A stretch of 38,882 nucleotides of DNA from Rickettsiales bacterium (lineage in GTDB: Bacteria; Pseudomonadota; Alphaproteobacteria; Rickettsiales; UBA3002): positions 1 through 38,882 of the forward strand of contig JALEGK010000042.1 of the NCBI GenBank assembly GCA_022763105.1. Direction: 5' to 3'. Below are positions 1-7,803 of this stretch, one piece after another; within the stretch, counting starts at the first letter, position 1; each line of letters opens with the position of its first letter. The notes under the pieces were generated by a model that was given only the letters and a program-made list of their open reading frames with translations, was not told the DNA's origin and did no database searches. The position numbers and the translations under genes are program-made.

Positions 1-332
1 ATCTGATGCGCCCTGCGATTTATGATGCCTATCATGATATGATTACCGTGCGCGAGAATAAGAGTGAACCAAGTGAGACCGATGTGGTTGGCCCGATCTG
101 TGAGACGGGGGATACCTTTGCCAAAGAACGCAGATTACCGGATATGGAATCGGGGGATTTGATGGCGTTTCGTACGGCTGGTGCGTATGGCGCGGTGATG
201 GCAAATACCTACAATACTCGCCTGCTAGTGCCAGAAGTGCTGGTTAAGGATGATCGCTTTGAGGTGATCCGCAAACGTCCGGATTATGATGCGCTGATTG
301 GTTTAGATACGGTGCCTGACTGGGTTGCTTAA
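1..332 (+). CDS. lysA: Diaminopimelate decarboxylase, C-terminal end (partial)
   Basis: This is the 3' end of a PLP-dependent diaminopimelate decarboxylase, which converts meso-diaminopimelate to lysine in the cytoplasm. The open frame runs in from before base 1. The visible 110 or so residues carry the family's C-terminal landmarks: LMRPAIYDAYHD near the start, then VVGPICETGD with the active-site Cys of the barrel domain, and AGAYGAVMANTYNTR near the end. The N-terminal barrel with the PLP lysine lies outside the window. The gene ends 5 bases before the convergent stop of hpt. Identification is firm; the start cannot be seen. Confidence 0.95.
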   Translation, partial: LMRPAIYDAYHDMITVRENKSEPSETDVVGPICETGDTFAKERRLPDMESGDLMAFRTAGAYGAVMANTYNTRLLVPEVLVKDDRFEVIRKRPDYDALIGLDTVPDWVA

Positions 333-337
333 ACCGC

Positions 338-883
338 TTAGTGAATCTCTAGATACCCGATATATGGCAGTTCGCGGTAGTGATTATCATAGTCTAAACC
401 ATACCCCACCACGAATTTATCTGGCACGGTAAAGCCTACAAAATCGGCAGATGCGAGCACGTCGCGCTTGCCCGGTTTTTCTAGCAGCATGCAGGTTTTG
501 ATTTTACCTGCCCCACGTTCATTGAGCAGATCAAGTGCATAGCGCAATGTGCGGCCTGTCTCTAGAATATCGTCAACAACCAAGACCTGCTTATCGGTCA
601 CGTCTTCGTTGATGTCACGATTGATTTGCACCTCTTTGCGAGACTCGGTGCCCTCATAGCTAGACAGTGTCATGAAGTCGATCTGCGGATGCACGCCGAC
701 TTTGTAAAGTGCGCGGATGAGGTCGGCGATAAACATGAAACTGCCACGCAATAGCCCAACAATCATCAGATCGCCCGGCATTTCTTTGGCAATTAAATGT
801 GCCAGCTCTTCGATGCGGTCGCTGATTTCTTCTTCCGTGAACATGACCGGAATTGAATGTTCGTCCACCCCAAATCCTTCCAT
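338..883 (-). CDS. hpt: Hypoxanthine phosphoribosyltransferase
   Basis: A 181-residue type I phosphoribosyltransferase that salvages hypoxanthine (and usually guanine) to IMP/GMP using PRPP. The PRPP-binding loop VLVVDDILETGRTL lies near residues 100-113, preceded by the flexible-loop region with SSYEGTESR. The C-terminal base-binding segment VVGYGLDYDNHYREL is typical of hypoxanthine rather than adenine enzymes. Length is normal for the family. It starts 10 bases after the stop of the upstream MJ0042 protein on the same strand, so co-transcription is likely. An in-frame Met at residue 14 is an alternative start, but neither site has a strong Shine-Dalgarno sequence. Confidence 0.95.
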   Translation of the reverse strand: MEGFGVDEHSIPVMFTEEEISDRIEELAHLIAKEMPGDLMIVGLLRGSFMFIADLIRALYKVGVHPQIDFMTLSSYEGTESRKEVQINRDINEDVTDKQVLVVDDILETGRTLRYALDLLNERGAGKIKTCMLLEKPGKRDVLASADFVGFTVPDKFVVGYGLDYDNHYRELPYIGYLEIH

Positions 884-893
884 TGTTTGCTAT

Positions 894-1889
894 CTAATCC
901 CGCAGCATTAATTCTGCACCATTACCCAAATCAACGGTTAGGTGATCGACTCGTTCGACAAATGATGTATCTAGCCTGCTGGCTCTGAACGGATAGGCCG
1001 CGCCCGGCTCTAGCACCACATCGGCTTCATATTCACGCGAGACGATTGGGTTGCCCTCTTTGTCATTGATCGAGACACGCAGCACCGGCACGTGGCGCGG
1101 TTCTTCTGCTTCGTTGATAATACGCCCCTCAACAATAAAGCGCGCTTTATCATTCGATGGTTTGCGGCGCATTTTCACATCCATTAGCACGAGGCCGTCC
1201 GTGCGCGGCATGCCCATCATTTCATAAATGCCCGGCATAGAAGGTTGCAACGACGATTGGAATGCAAAGAGCGACACCACCATGGCGACAATCAGCATAA
1301 CCACGGCGCCGATAATCAGCGGGATAATGCTTTTGGGTTTGTCTGCGCGTTTATGTTGCGGCAGCTCAAGCCCCATGAGTTCATCGAGCACTTCCTGGTC
1401 GAATTCCGGACTTTCACCCCCTTCGCCCTCACCATCGGCGTCGACCATTTCCAGCTCAATGCCACCATCGGCATCAGCGGCACCTTCTTCAGGGGCTGCA
1501 TCGCCTTCTTCGCCTTTTTTGTCTGGCGTCATGTCGATGTCATCTAAGCCATCATCGAATTTATCGGGTAGTTGTCTGTCAGGTGTTTCAGCATTTGCAT
1601 CACTTGCCGCGGTCATTGGGTCCATCGCGGCTTCATCGGCTGGGGTGTCATCGATGGCGAAACCATCGTCAATGCTGCCCGCCTCGCTGCCCTCTTCTGC
1701 AGGCGCTTCCGCGGCGGCTTCCTCTTCTTTGGGGATGGCTAGCAGGTCCAGATCTTCATCATCCATCGGCTCGGGCAAAGCAAGCCATTCATTGCCGCAT
1801 TTAGTGCAACGAACGGTGCGACCCTCTTCGGGAACTGCCTTAGAACTAACATTAAACTGTGCGCTACATTTCGGGCACTGTAAAATCAT
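894..1889 (-). CDS. MJ0042-type zinc-ribbon protein with DUF3426-like C-terminus
   Basis: A 331-residue membrane-anchored protein of unknown function. Residues 1-40 form an MJ0042 zinc ribbon with two CxxC knuckles (C5/C8 and C28/C31). Residues 41-175 are a long, very acidic Ala/Glu/Asp/Gly-rich linker, probably disordered. One transmembrane helix spans about residues 187-210, followed by a roughly 120-residue domain resembling DUF3426, expected outside the membrane with the zinc ribbon inside. Such proteins commonly sit beside ftsE in alphaproteobacteria, and here the gene is divergent from ftsE across 76 bases. An envelope or division role is plausible but unproven. Confidence 0.85.
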   Translation of the reverse strand: MILQCPKCSAQFNVSSKAVPEEGRTVRCTKCGNEWLALPEPMDDEDLDLLAIPKEEEAAAEAPAEEGSEAGSIDDGFAIDDTPADEAAMDPMTAASDANAETPDRQLPDKFDDGLDDIDMTPDKKGEEGDAAPEEGAADADGGIELEMVDADGEGEGGESPEFDQEVLDELMGLELPQHKRADKPKSIIPLIIGAVVMLIVAMVVSLFAFQSSLQPSMPGIYEMMGMPRTDGLVLMDVKMRRKPSNDKARFIVEGRIINEAEEPRHVPVLRVSINDKEGNPIVSREYEADVVLEPGAAYPFRASRLDTSFVERVDHLTVDLGNGAELMLRD

Positions 1890-1965
1890 GTGTAAGCTTC
1901 CCTGATTACACTGTTATTGTGGTACCTCTTTCGTTATATACAAAAATGCATACAGGGTCGAGAAG

Positions 1966-2640
1966 ATGATTCGTTGTCATAACATTTATAAGGAATATGT
2001 GCGCGGTAAGCCGATTATTGATCGATTATCGCTACACTTAAAGCCCCAATCATTCACTTTTTTGGTTGGCGCTAGTGGTGCGGGTAAATCGACCTTACTC
2101 AGCCTGTTTTCGCTTGCCCAAAGGCCCAATCAGGGCACGATTCGGCTGTTTGGCCATGATGTGACCCGCCTTGAGCGCGACCAGTTACCTGCCATTCGTC
2201 GCCAGATCGGCACCGTGTTTCAGGACTATCAGTTGCTCAATCACCTCACTGTTGCAGAAAATGTTGCGCTTCCCCTTAAAGTCATGGGCGAATCACGCAA
2301 GGATGTCGATGCCAAGGTCGATGAATTGCTGTCATGGATTGGGCTGGAGCGTTACCGCGAGGCAAAACCACCGCATTTATCCGGTGGTCAGCGCCAGCGC
2401 GTATCGGTTGCGCGTGCGGTTATCAACAACCCTGCGCTGATTTTAGCAGATGAGCCAACCGGAAACCTAGACTCTGCGATGAGCATGCGTTTGATGCATT
2501 TGTTCACGTCACTGAACGATATTGGGACAACCATTTTATTTGCCACGCATGACGAGCATCTGATTTCGCATTTTGATTATCCGGTGCTTGAGCTGAAAGA
2601 CGGCAAAATCTATCAGCGCGACGAAAAGATGAGCGCTTAA
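1966..2640 (+). CDS. ftsE: Cell-division ABC transporter ATP-binding protein FtsE
   Basis: A 224-residue ABC ATPase. FtsE partners the membrane protein FtsX to control peptidoglycan hydrolases at the septum. All motifs are intact: Walker A GASGAGKST at residues 35-43, Q-loop region FQDYQLL near 85-91, signature LSGGQ at 138-142, Walker B LILADE at 158-163 followed by PTGNLD, and the switch His at 195 (ATHD). The length fits FtsE rather than an MJ0796/LolD importer, and the ftsX found 1.9 kb away supports the call. ftsX is on the opposite strand, unlike the usual ftsE-ftsX operon. The stop shares the bases TTAA with the stop of convergent plsC. Confidence 0.93.
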   Translation: MIRCHNIYKEYVRGKPIIDRLSLHLKPQSFTFLVGASGAGKSTLLSLFSLAQRPNQGTIRLFGHDVTRLERDQLPAIRRQIGTVFQDYQLLNHLTVAENVALPLKVMGESRKDVDAKVDELLSWIGLERYREAKPPHLSGGQRQRVSVARAVINNPALILADEPTGNLDSAMSMRLMHLFTSLNDIGTTILFATHDEHLISHFDYPVLELKDGKIYQRDEKMSA

Positions 2641-3347
2641 GGCGTGTGCGGCAGCGCGTTACTTGCGCCCTCGATTGCTGCTTCTACTTGTTTCTCCATC
2701 TCACCTGACTCTAAGCCTGCTTCAATGGCGGGTAAAAACTCGATGATGATCGTGCCGGATGGTTTACTGAATTGCCCTTTAGGCCAAAACACGCCGGTAT
2801 TAAGTGCCACAGGCACAATCGGAATATTGAGCGCTGCATAGAGCGCTTTTAGTCCGCCCATACGGTATTTAGGCGGCTCGCCCGGTTTGCGGCGCGTACC
2901 CTCGGGGAAGATCACCAGCTTGCGGCCATTGATGACGCGCTTTTTGGCCTGCTCGACCACCAATGGCAGCATTTTGGCACCGGCTTTGCGGTCAATGGCG
3001 ATCAGCTCGCTCATAGCCAGATACCAACCATAGATGGGGATGCGCAGTAGCTCTTTCTTGAGAATGAAGACCGGACCACGCAGCAGTTTCCATAGAATAA
3101 ATGTGTCGTAGGATGATTGATGTTTGGATGCAAAAATGGCCGAGCCTTCGGGCATGTGCTCGCGTCCGCGCACTTCGCATTTCAACCCGCAGATGATACG
3201 ACAGCCCAGCAACACGCCATCGACCCAAATCGTTGAAAGCGCGCGTGCTATTTTAGGATGAATGAATGCTAGCGGTGAGAACACACCGAAGAGTGCTGTC
3301 CAGACCCACATGAAACACTGAAACAAAAAAGAACGCATAACTGTCAT
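2637..3347 (-). CDS. plsC: 1-acyl-sn-glycerol-3-phosphate acyltransferase (PlsC family)
   Basis: A 236-residue inner-membrane acyltransferase that adds the second acyl chain to lysophosphatidate in phospholipid synthesis. The catalytic HX4D motif is H76-QSSY-D81 and the substrate motif FPEGTR is at 147-152; a hydrophobic N-terminal segment (about 6-30) anchors it. It is the last gene of the minus-strand run ftsX / GmhB-like / ydcF / plsC, 12 bases after ydcF. Its stop overlaps that of ftsE on the other strand, which is the likely left breakpoint of an inversion. Acyl-donor specificity cannot be read from sequence. Confidence 0.92.
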   Translation of the reverse strand: MTVMRSFLFQCFMWVWTALFGVFSPLAFIHPKIARALSTIWVDGVLLGCRIICGLKCEVRGREHMPEGSAIFASKHQSSYDTFILWKLLRGPVFILKKELLRIPIYGWYLAMSELIAIDRKAGAKMLPLVVEQAKKRVINGRKLVIFPEGTRRKPGEPPKYRMGGLKALYAALNIPIVPVALNTGVFWPKGQFSKPSGTIIIEFLPAIEAGLESGEMEKQVEAAIEGASNALPHTP

Positions 3348-3359
3348 TTCATATGCGCC

Positions 3360-3953
3360 TTATGTCACAAGTTCTGGCACGGTGAGCACGACCAGATATT
3401 TCATAAATTCGGATAAGACCAGCTCGCGGCTGACACTATCTTGCCACCAATGATCGAGCTGGAAATTCTCAGGGAACACGGGATCGGGCACGACAATTAA
3501 GTTTGGCATGGCGCGGCGGAATTCCATCATACTGCGTGGCAAATGGTAGTTGGCGGTGACCATGCGAATGCTGCGAATGCCGTGATCGCTAATCCATTTC
3601 GCGGTTTGTTCGGCATTGCTGCGCGTGCTATTAGCTTCATGGTCAAGCATGATGCGTTTGTGGCGCGACTCGTCATTGCGCAAACGATCGCTCGCCTGAT
3701 GCGTTTCCATCAGCGCGTCCAGTCCGATTTCTTCACCGACGCCTGTGATGAATAATTGTTGCGCTTTACCTTTCTCGAGTAACTCAAAGCCATATTGAAT
3801 GCGCAAACTACCGCCAGTGAGTACGACGATCGCATCGGTACTAACCGCATCTCCGACGGGCACGCGCGGAATGGTTTTGAGAAAATGCACGAAAGCCGCC
3901 ACCATAAAAACGAGGCATGCCGCGATCATCCATAAAGTAAAACGTCTGATCAT
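3360..3953 (-). CDS. YdcF/SanA-like DUF218 membrane protein
   Basis: A 197-residue protein with an N-terminal transmembrane helix (about residues 5-25) and a DUF218 domain. The domain shows the family's Rossmann-like pattern: DAIVVLTGGS near 41-50, the acidic and STRSNAEQT stretch where EN/T motifs normally lie, and VTANYHLPRS near 140, matching the usual VTSxYHxxRA. Family members are linked to envelope barrier function, but the reaction is unknown. The start overlaps the stop of the upstream HAD gene in an ATGA, so the two are translationally coupled. Placement beside ftsX and plsC is usual for alphaproteobacteria. Confidence 0.85.
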   Translation of the reverse strand: MIRRFTLWMIAACLVFMVAAFVHFLKTIPRVPVGDAVSTDAIVVLTGGSLRIQYGFELLEKGKAQQLFITGVGEEIGLDALMETHQASDRLRNDESRHKRIMLDHEANSTRSNAEQTAKWISDHGIRSIRMVTANYHLPRSMMEFRRAMPNLIVVPDPVFPENFQLDHWWQDSVSRELVLSEFMKYLVVLTVPELVT

Positions 3954-4504
3954 GACAGCTTCATCCGCTCAATCAGCAAGGGGGCAGCTTGCGCTAAGCT
4001 ATCATACACTTGCACAGGTTGCAGATGCGCGTAATGCATCATTTCCTGCTCGGTTTCTTTGCCTTTGCCCGTGCGCACCAGCACGCGTGGACAGCCCGCT
4101 TTTTCGGCTGCTTCTAAATCACGCAACGCATCGCCGACAAAGGGAGTTTTTTCCGCATCGGCATTAAAATCTTGCAACGCTTCATGCAGCATGCCAGGGG
4201 CTGGTTTGCGGCGGTTGGTAGGGTATGCCGGATCATCCGGACAGCAATACAGCGCATCGATGGTGGCGCTATAAGGTTCAAGCAGCATGCGCATTTGGTT
4301 ATGAATCATATCCAGCATTTCTTGCGAGATGATACCGCGCCCGACGATGGATTGATTGGTGACCACCGCTACTTTAATGCCGTTCGCATTGAAGCGTGCA
4401 ATCGCTGGGCCAGCGCCTTCTTCTAGTAAAAACTGCTCAATAGCGGTCACAGAATCTGGCCGGTCGACATTTATTACACCATCTCGATCTAGTAATACCA
4501 ACAT
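3950..4504 (-). CDS. HAD-IIIA phosphatase, GmhB-like (heptose bisphosphate phosphatase family)
   Basis: A 184-residue HAD-superfamily hydrolase most like GmhB, which dephosphorylates D-glycero-D-manno-heptose 1,7-bisphosphate in LPS heptose synthesis. Motif I is LLDRDGVIN with nucleophile D6 and acid D8; motif II is VVTNQS at 48-52; the RRKPAPGM segment supplies the conserved Lys; motif IV is FVGDALRDLEAA. The zinc cluster of classical GmhB (CxH then CxC) is mostly gone: the His is D90 and the second cysteine pair is T96 and R98. The fold and substrate class are well supported; the exact substrate is less sure. gmhA, an earlier pathway step, lies 13 kb away. Confidence 0.78.
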   Translation of the reverse strand: MLVLLDRDGVINVDRPDSVTAIEQFLLEEGAGPAIARFNANGIKVAVVTNQSIVGRGIISQEMLDMIHNQMRMLLEPYSATIDALYCCPDDPAYPTNRRKPAPGMLHEALQDFNADAEKTPFVGDALRDLEAAEKAGCPRVLVRTGKGKETEQEMMHYAHLQPVQVYDSLAQAAPLLIERMKLS

Positions 4505-4513
4505 GGCTGCACC

Positions 4514-5401
4514 CTAATGCATCGTATCCAGCATGGCCTGCACGGTGCTTTTAACGGTTACAAATGCAACAAACGCTGTCACCACAGGCAAGAAGAAAAA
4601 CATGATGATATGCATGGTTTCAATTTCCAGCTTCGGCACGAGTGGCGATTGAAGACCTTCAGACAGCATAGAAAGCGCCACGGTAATGACGATGGAAAGT
4701 ATCGCGCCAAATAGCGCCCCACGCAGCACCATCCAGACACCATTGGTGGTGAATTGCTGGACAATATAATTATCGTGCGCGCCGACATGGTGTAGCAACA
4801 TAACACTGGTAAAATGTAACTTCAGGCTGGTACGTGCCGTGAGAATCACCATGATGATCAGGCCAACCAGCAGCAAGCCCGCTAAGGTCAGCGCCAGCAT
4901 GCGCAGCGCATCGGTGAAGCGCCAGAGCTGTTGAATCCATTCATCATATTGCTCAACCTCGATGCCCTCATCGAGCTTACGCAATTTGGAGCGGATATTC
5001 TTCATGTGGTTTTCGCGGTCCAAGCCTTCTTTCAGCGTCGCCTCTAACACCGCAGGCAATGGCAAATCTTTCAGCTCTAGCATACTGCCGGTCCATGGCT
5101 CGATCAAGTTCGCCATATCTTCTGCCCGCACTTGGCGCACATCTTCAACTGCCGAAAAAGTATCCATGACGGCTTTGACCACCTCAACACGTTTTTCCAA
5201 CCCTTCTGCCTGATACGGAATATAGACTTGGAAATGGTTGATATTGAGTGAGGAGACGGCGTGAGACGCCGTGCCAATGCTGATGGCAATCGCGAGGAAA
5301 AGCCCAACCAGACACACCATAAGGCCAATGACCCACGGCAAGAAGCGGTTGGCATCTTCGCGGCTAAACGGAATATCGGGTTTGCGCAGTAAACTGAACA
5401 T
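4514..5401 (-). CDS. ftsX: Cell-division permease FtsX
   Basis: A 295-residue inner-membrane protein with FtsX topology: one transmembrane helix at about residues 21-43, a periplasmic domain of roughly 120 residues, then three C-terminal transmembrane helices (about 165-190, 215-245 and 260-285). FtsX carries FtsE signals across the membrane to amidase activators. A Shine-Dalgarno-like AGGGC precedes the ATG. It is not next to ftsE: it heads a minus-strand run and follows grpE by 90 bases with no terminator-like hairpin between, so it may now be read from the grpE promoter. Flipping 2637-5401 would restore the usual ftsE-ftsX order. Confidence 0.9.
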   Translation of the reverse strand: MFSLLRKPDIPFSREDANRFLPWVIGLMVCLVGLFLAIAISIGTASHAVSSLNINHFQVYIPYQAEGLEKRVEVVKAVMDTFSAVEDVRQVRAEDMANLIEPWTGSMLELKDLPLPAVLEATLKEGLDRENHMKNIRSKLRKLDEGIEVEQYDEWIQQLWRFTDALRMLALTLAGLLLVGLIIMVILTARTSLKLHFTSVMLLHHVGAHDNYIVQQFTTNGVWMVLRGALFGAILSIVITVALSMLSEGLQSPLVPKLEIETMHIIMFFFLPVVTAFVAFVTVKSTVQAMLDTMH

Positions 5402-5491
5402 AGCTCAGCCCTAATCGATTTTAGAATGCAAATCCAGCATGAAGCCAGACGCATCCACTGGAAATTATTGTGCTGTGCCGAATGAGGTGAT

Positions 5492-6226
5492 TTATGCTTC
5501 GGTATCGACTGAAGTGGTTTGGCCGCTCAGCTTCGATACAATCACAAGTGCAGGCATAAGCAAACGGTCGTGAATAACGTAGCCCGCGCGCATCACTTCC
5601 ATGACGGTACCGATCTCGACTTCGTCATTTTCCACCTCGCCCATCGCCTGATGGTAGTTGTGGTTAAAGACTTCACCCATTGGATCAACGCGCTTAATGC
5701 CAGCCTTTTCAAAAACGCTTAGCAGCTCCTTGTGCGTCATCTCGACGCCCATCGCCAGATTATCGACCTCTTTGTGCTTATTGCGAAGCTCTGAAGTCAT
5801 ACTATCGGTGGCGCGCTGCAAATTCTCTAGCACGCTAACCATGTCGCGCGCAAAGTTGGTGACCGCGTATTTGTTGGCGTCTTTCACGTCACGCTCAGCA
5901 CGTTTGCGGACGTTTTCTGTCTCCGCGACCGAACGCATCAGTTCCTCGCGCAACTCTTCCACGCGCGCTTCTAACGACTCAACCTTGCCTTCAAGGGCTT
6001 CAACACTGCGCAGATCTTCTTCTGAGAGATGGCTGATCGCTGCATCTTCTTCCTCTTCGATGATGATTGGATTGTCTTTGAGCGCCTGTTCGACGGCAGC
6101 AGAAGAAATCATGGTATCTTCGGCGGAGATATTATCTTCGTCGAAATCTTCGCCATAAAAGGCGGCATCATCAAAATCTTCGTCGAATTCCTCGTCGAAT
6201 TCTTCGTCAGTGTTGTCTTGTGACAT
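5492..6226 (-). CDS. grpE: Nucleotide exchange factor GrpE
   Basis: A 244-residue GrpE, the nucleotide exchange factor of the DnaK chaperone. The long helical coiled-coil region (about residues 75-150) contains the conserved segment around SVAETENVRKRAERD, and the C-terminal beta domain has GVEMTHKELLSVFEKAGIKR and the typical FNHNYHQAMGEV. I chose the ATG at 6224-6226 because AAGGAG lies 12 bases upstream; an open frame extends 18 codons further without a ribosome site. The N-terminus is unusually acidic, with EEFDEEFDEDF-type repeats. hrcA, often upstream of grpE in this group, is absent. A heat-shock-type promoter lies just upstream. Confidence 0.95.
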   Translation of the reverse strand: MSQDNTDEEFDEEFDEDFDDAAFYGEDFDEDNISAEDTMISSAAVEQALKDNPIIIEEEEDAAISHLSEEDLRSVEALEGKVESLEARVEELREELMRSVAETENVRKRAERDVKDANKYAVTNFARDMVSVLENLQRATDSMTSELRNKHKEVDNLAMGVEMTHKELLSVFEKAGIKRVDPMGEVFNHNYHQAMGEVENDEVEIGTVMEVMRAGYVIHDRLLMPALVIVSKLSGQTTSVDTEA

Positions 6227-6252
6227 AGCTGTATATATCTCCTTGCCACAGT

Positions 6253-6281
6253 ATATGATAAGAGCTGGTGGAAATTTCAAG
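6253..6281 (-). promoter_or_regulatory. RpoH (sigma-32)-like promoter of grpE
   Basis: On the minus strand, CTTGAAA (6275-6281) is followed after exactly 15 bases by ATCATAT (6253-6259). The sigma-32 consensus is CTTGAAA with a 13-15 base spacer and CCCATNT, so the -35 is perfect and the -10 matches 5 of 7. The predicted start near 6245 gives a leader of about 20 bases holding the AAGGAG site. The grpE context supports it. No CIRCE inverted repeat is present. The same motif with the same spacing precedes the PPIase gene. Confidence 0.7.
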
Positions 6282-6338
6282 CGTTTCCTTGCAATGCATC
6301 ACAAAATTGCGTAATCGAAGGACAAAGAGGATTGATTT

Positions 6339-7064
6339 ATGACCCGCTCATTTGACCGCGCCAATGACCAGTTGCGCCCCGTTAAGATGCATCCCAACTA
6401 TAGCCGCCACGCCGAGGGCTCGTGCCTGATCGAATGTGGATATACCAAAGTGCTGTGCACTGCCAGCGTCGATGAACGCGTGCCGCCGTGGCTGCGCGAT
6501 GAGAAAAAAGGCTGGGTGACTGGCGAATATGGCATGCTGCCACGCTCGACCGATTCGCGTAACCCGCGTGAGGCGGCTCGCGGCAAGCAGTCAGGCCGCA
6601 CGCAAGAGATTCAACGCCTCATTGGCCGTTCACTGCGCGCTGTTGTTGATTTAAAAGGGTTAGGCGAGCGCCAAGTGACGCTTGATTGCGATGTGCTAGA
6701 GGCCGATGGCGGCACACGCACCGCATCGATTACTGGTGCTTATGTCGCGCTGGCTTTGGCTTGCCATAATTTAAAAGATCGCGGGCTAATAACCGAGCTT
6801 CCCTTCATTCATTCGGTGGCCGCTATCTCGTGCGGCGTCGTGAATGGCACGCCATTGCTTGATTTGGATTACGTCGAAGACAGCTCGGCGGAAGTGGATG
6901 CGAATTTCATCCTGACTGGCAATGGCAATATTGTCGAGATTCAGGCAACCGGCGAGGAGCGCAGCTTCAGTGATGATGAGTTTGACGCAATGATGAAGCT
7001 TGCCAAAAAAGGCATCGCGGAGCTGTCCAAACTTCAGACCAAGACCATTCAAGAGGCGGCGTAG
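6339..7064 (+). CDS. rph: Ribonuclease PH
   Basis: A 241-residue phosphorolytic 3'-5' exoribonuclease that trims tRNA 3' ends. It matches RNase PH along its length: the N-terminal [13 protein letters not shown], the [11 protein letters not shown] strand, [17 protein letters not shown] with phosphate-binding residues, [19 protein letters not shown], and the acidic catalytic [22 protein letters not shown] lies 7-8 bases before the ATG. It is divergent from grpE and is followed after 1 base by rdgB, forming the usual rph-rdgB pair. Confidence 0.96.
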   Translation: MTRSFDRANDQLRPVKMHPNYSRHAEGSCLIECGYTKVLCTASVDERVPPWLRDEKKGWVTGEYGMLPRSTDSRNPREAARGKQSGRTQEIQRLIGRSLRAVVDLKGLGERQVTLDCDVLEADGGTRTASITGAYVALALACHNLKDRGLITELPFIHSVAAISCGVVNGTPLLDLDYVEDSSAEVDANFILTGNGNIVEIQATGEERSFSDDEFDAMMKLAKKGIAELSKLQTKTIQEAA

Positions 7065-7065
7065 C

Positions 7066-7674
7066 ATGAGACTGCCAGACGAGTTGGTCATTGCCAGTCA
7101 CAATGCTGGCAAGGTGCGCGAAATCCACGAATTGGTGCAACCTTTGGGCATTGACGTGATTTCTGCCTCTGAGCTGGATTTGCCCGAGCCAGAAGAGAAT
7201 GGTGACACGTTTGAAGCCAATGCGGCGATTAAATCGGAGAGCGCGGCAATACTCTCCGGCAAATGGTCACTCGCCGATGACTCTGGTCTATGCGTACCTG
7301 CGCTTAATGATGATCCGGGCATTTATTCGGCACGTTGGGCGGGCCCGAGCAAAGATTTTAATGTGGCAATAGAGAAAATACGCGAAGCAATCATCGCTGC
7401 GGATGCAGAGCCCCAAGGGGCTGCCGCTTATTTTGTCTGCGTGCTGGCTTTATCCGCCCCCAATCACGACACATTATTCTTCCGTGGTGAAGTGCATGGC
7501 ACCCTCACCTTCCCGCCGCGCGGGGAGAAAGGCTTTGGCTATGACCCCATCTTTGTGGCAACCGGAAACACCCAAACATTTGCCGAAATCGAGCCAGCCG
7601 AAAAACACGCTATAAGCCATAGAGCACGGGCTTTTGCGCTGTTTTTAGAGCATTTACAAGCACAGGCGGCTTAA
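7066..7674 (+). CDS. rdgB: dITP/XTP pyrophosphatase (RdgB/HAM1)
   Basis: A 202-residue HAM1-family nucleotide pyrophosphatase that removes dITP, ITP and XTP from the nucleotide pool. Visible motifs are the N-terminal VIASHNAGKVREI, the metal site DTFEANAAIKS with WSLADDSGLCV, the GIYSARWAG loop, and the C-terminal GEKGFGYDPIF and KHAISHRARAF. The ATG at 7066 follows the rph stop by one base; a longer frame reaching back into rph is discarded because the conserved N-terminus begins here. hemW, which follows rdgB in many relatives, is missing, and an accessory region starts just downstream. Confidence 0.95.
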   Translation: MRLPDELVIASHNAGKVREIHELVQPLGIDVISASELDLPEPEENGDTFEANAAIKSESAAILSGKWSLADDSGLCVPALNDDPGIYSARWAGPSKDFNVAIEKIREAIIAADAEPQGAAAYFVCVLALSAPNHDTLFFRGEVHGTLTFPPRGEKGFGYDPIFVATGNTQTFAEIEPAEKHAISHRARAFALFLEHLQAQAA

Positions 7675-7684
7675 GGGCTTAAAC

Positions 7685-7700
7685 ATTTCGTATGCGAAAT
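7685..7700. repeat. Short inverted repeat between rdgB and the His-rich peptide gene
   Basis: ATTTCG and CGAAAT arms of 6 bases surround TATG. No T-run follows, so it is a poor terminator; it could be an operator for the small secreted peptide gene that starts about 100 bases downstream. The surrounding 130 bases are AT-rich and must contain the promoter of that gene, though no clear -35/-10 pair is visible. Confidence 0.4.
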
Positions 7701-7803
7701 ATACACTCGCCTATTTTTCTGCTTCTAAGCTGCTAATAATATGGTATATTCCAGCGTTATTTCGGTAACAAATAATCATAATAATCAGCTACAGGAGAGT
7801 ATT

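Noticed and set aside
1228..1905. Long open frame of 225 residues on the plus strand
   Set aside because: It lies fully opposite the MJ0042 protein gene, is rich in Ser/Ala because of the acidic linker's codons, and has no domain or ribosome site.
5412..5445. Nine-codon minigene upstream of ftsX on the minus strand
   Set aside because: The short frame ending at 5412 has no ribosome site of its own and no recognisable product; it is probably chance.
6227..6338. CIRCE element upstream of grpE
   Set aside because: No TTAGCACTC-N9-GAGTGCTAA-like repeat was found.
7685..7700. Inverted repeat as rdgB terminator
   Set aside because: The stem is 6 bp and is followed by ATACACTC rather than a T-run.
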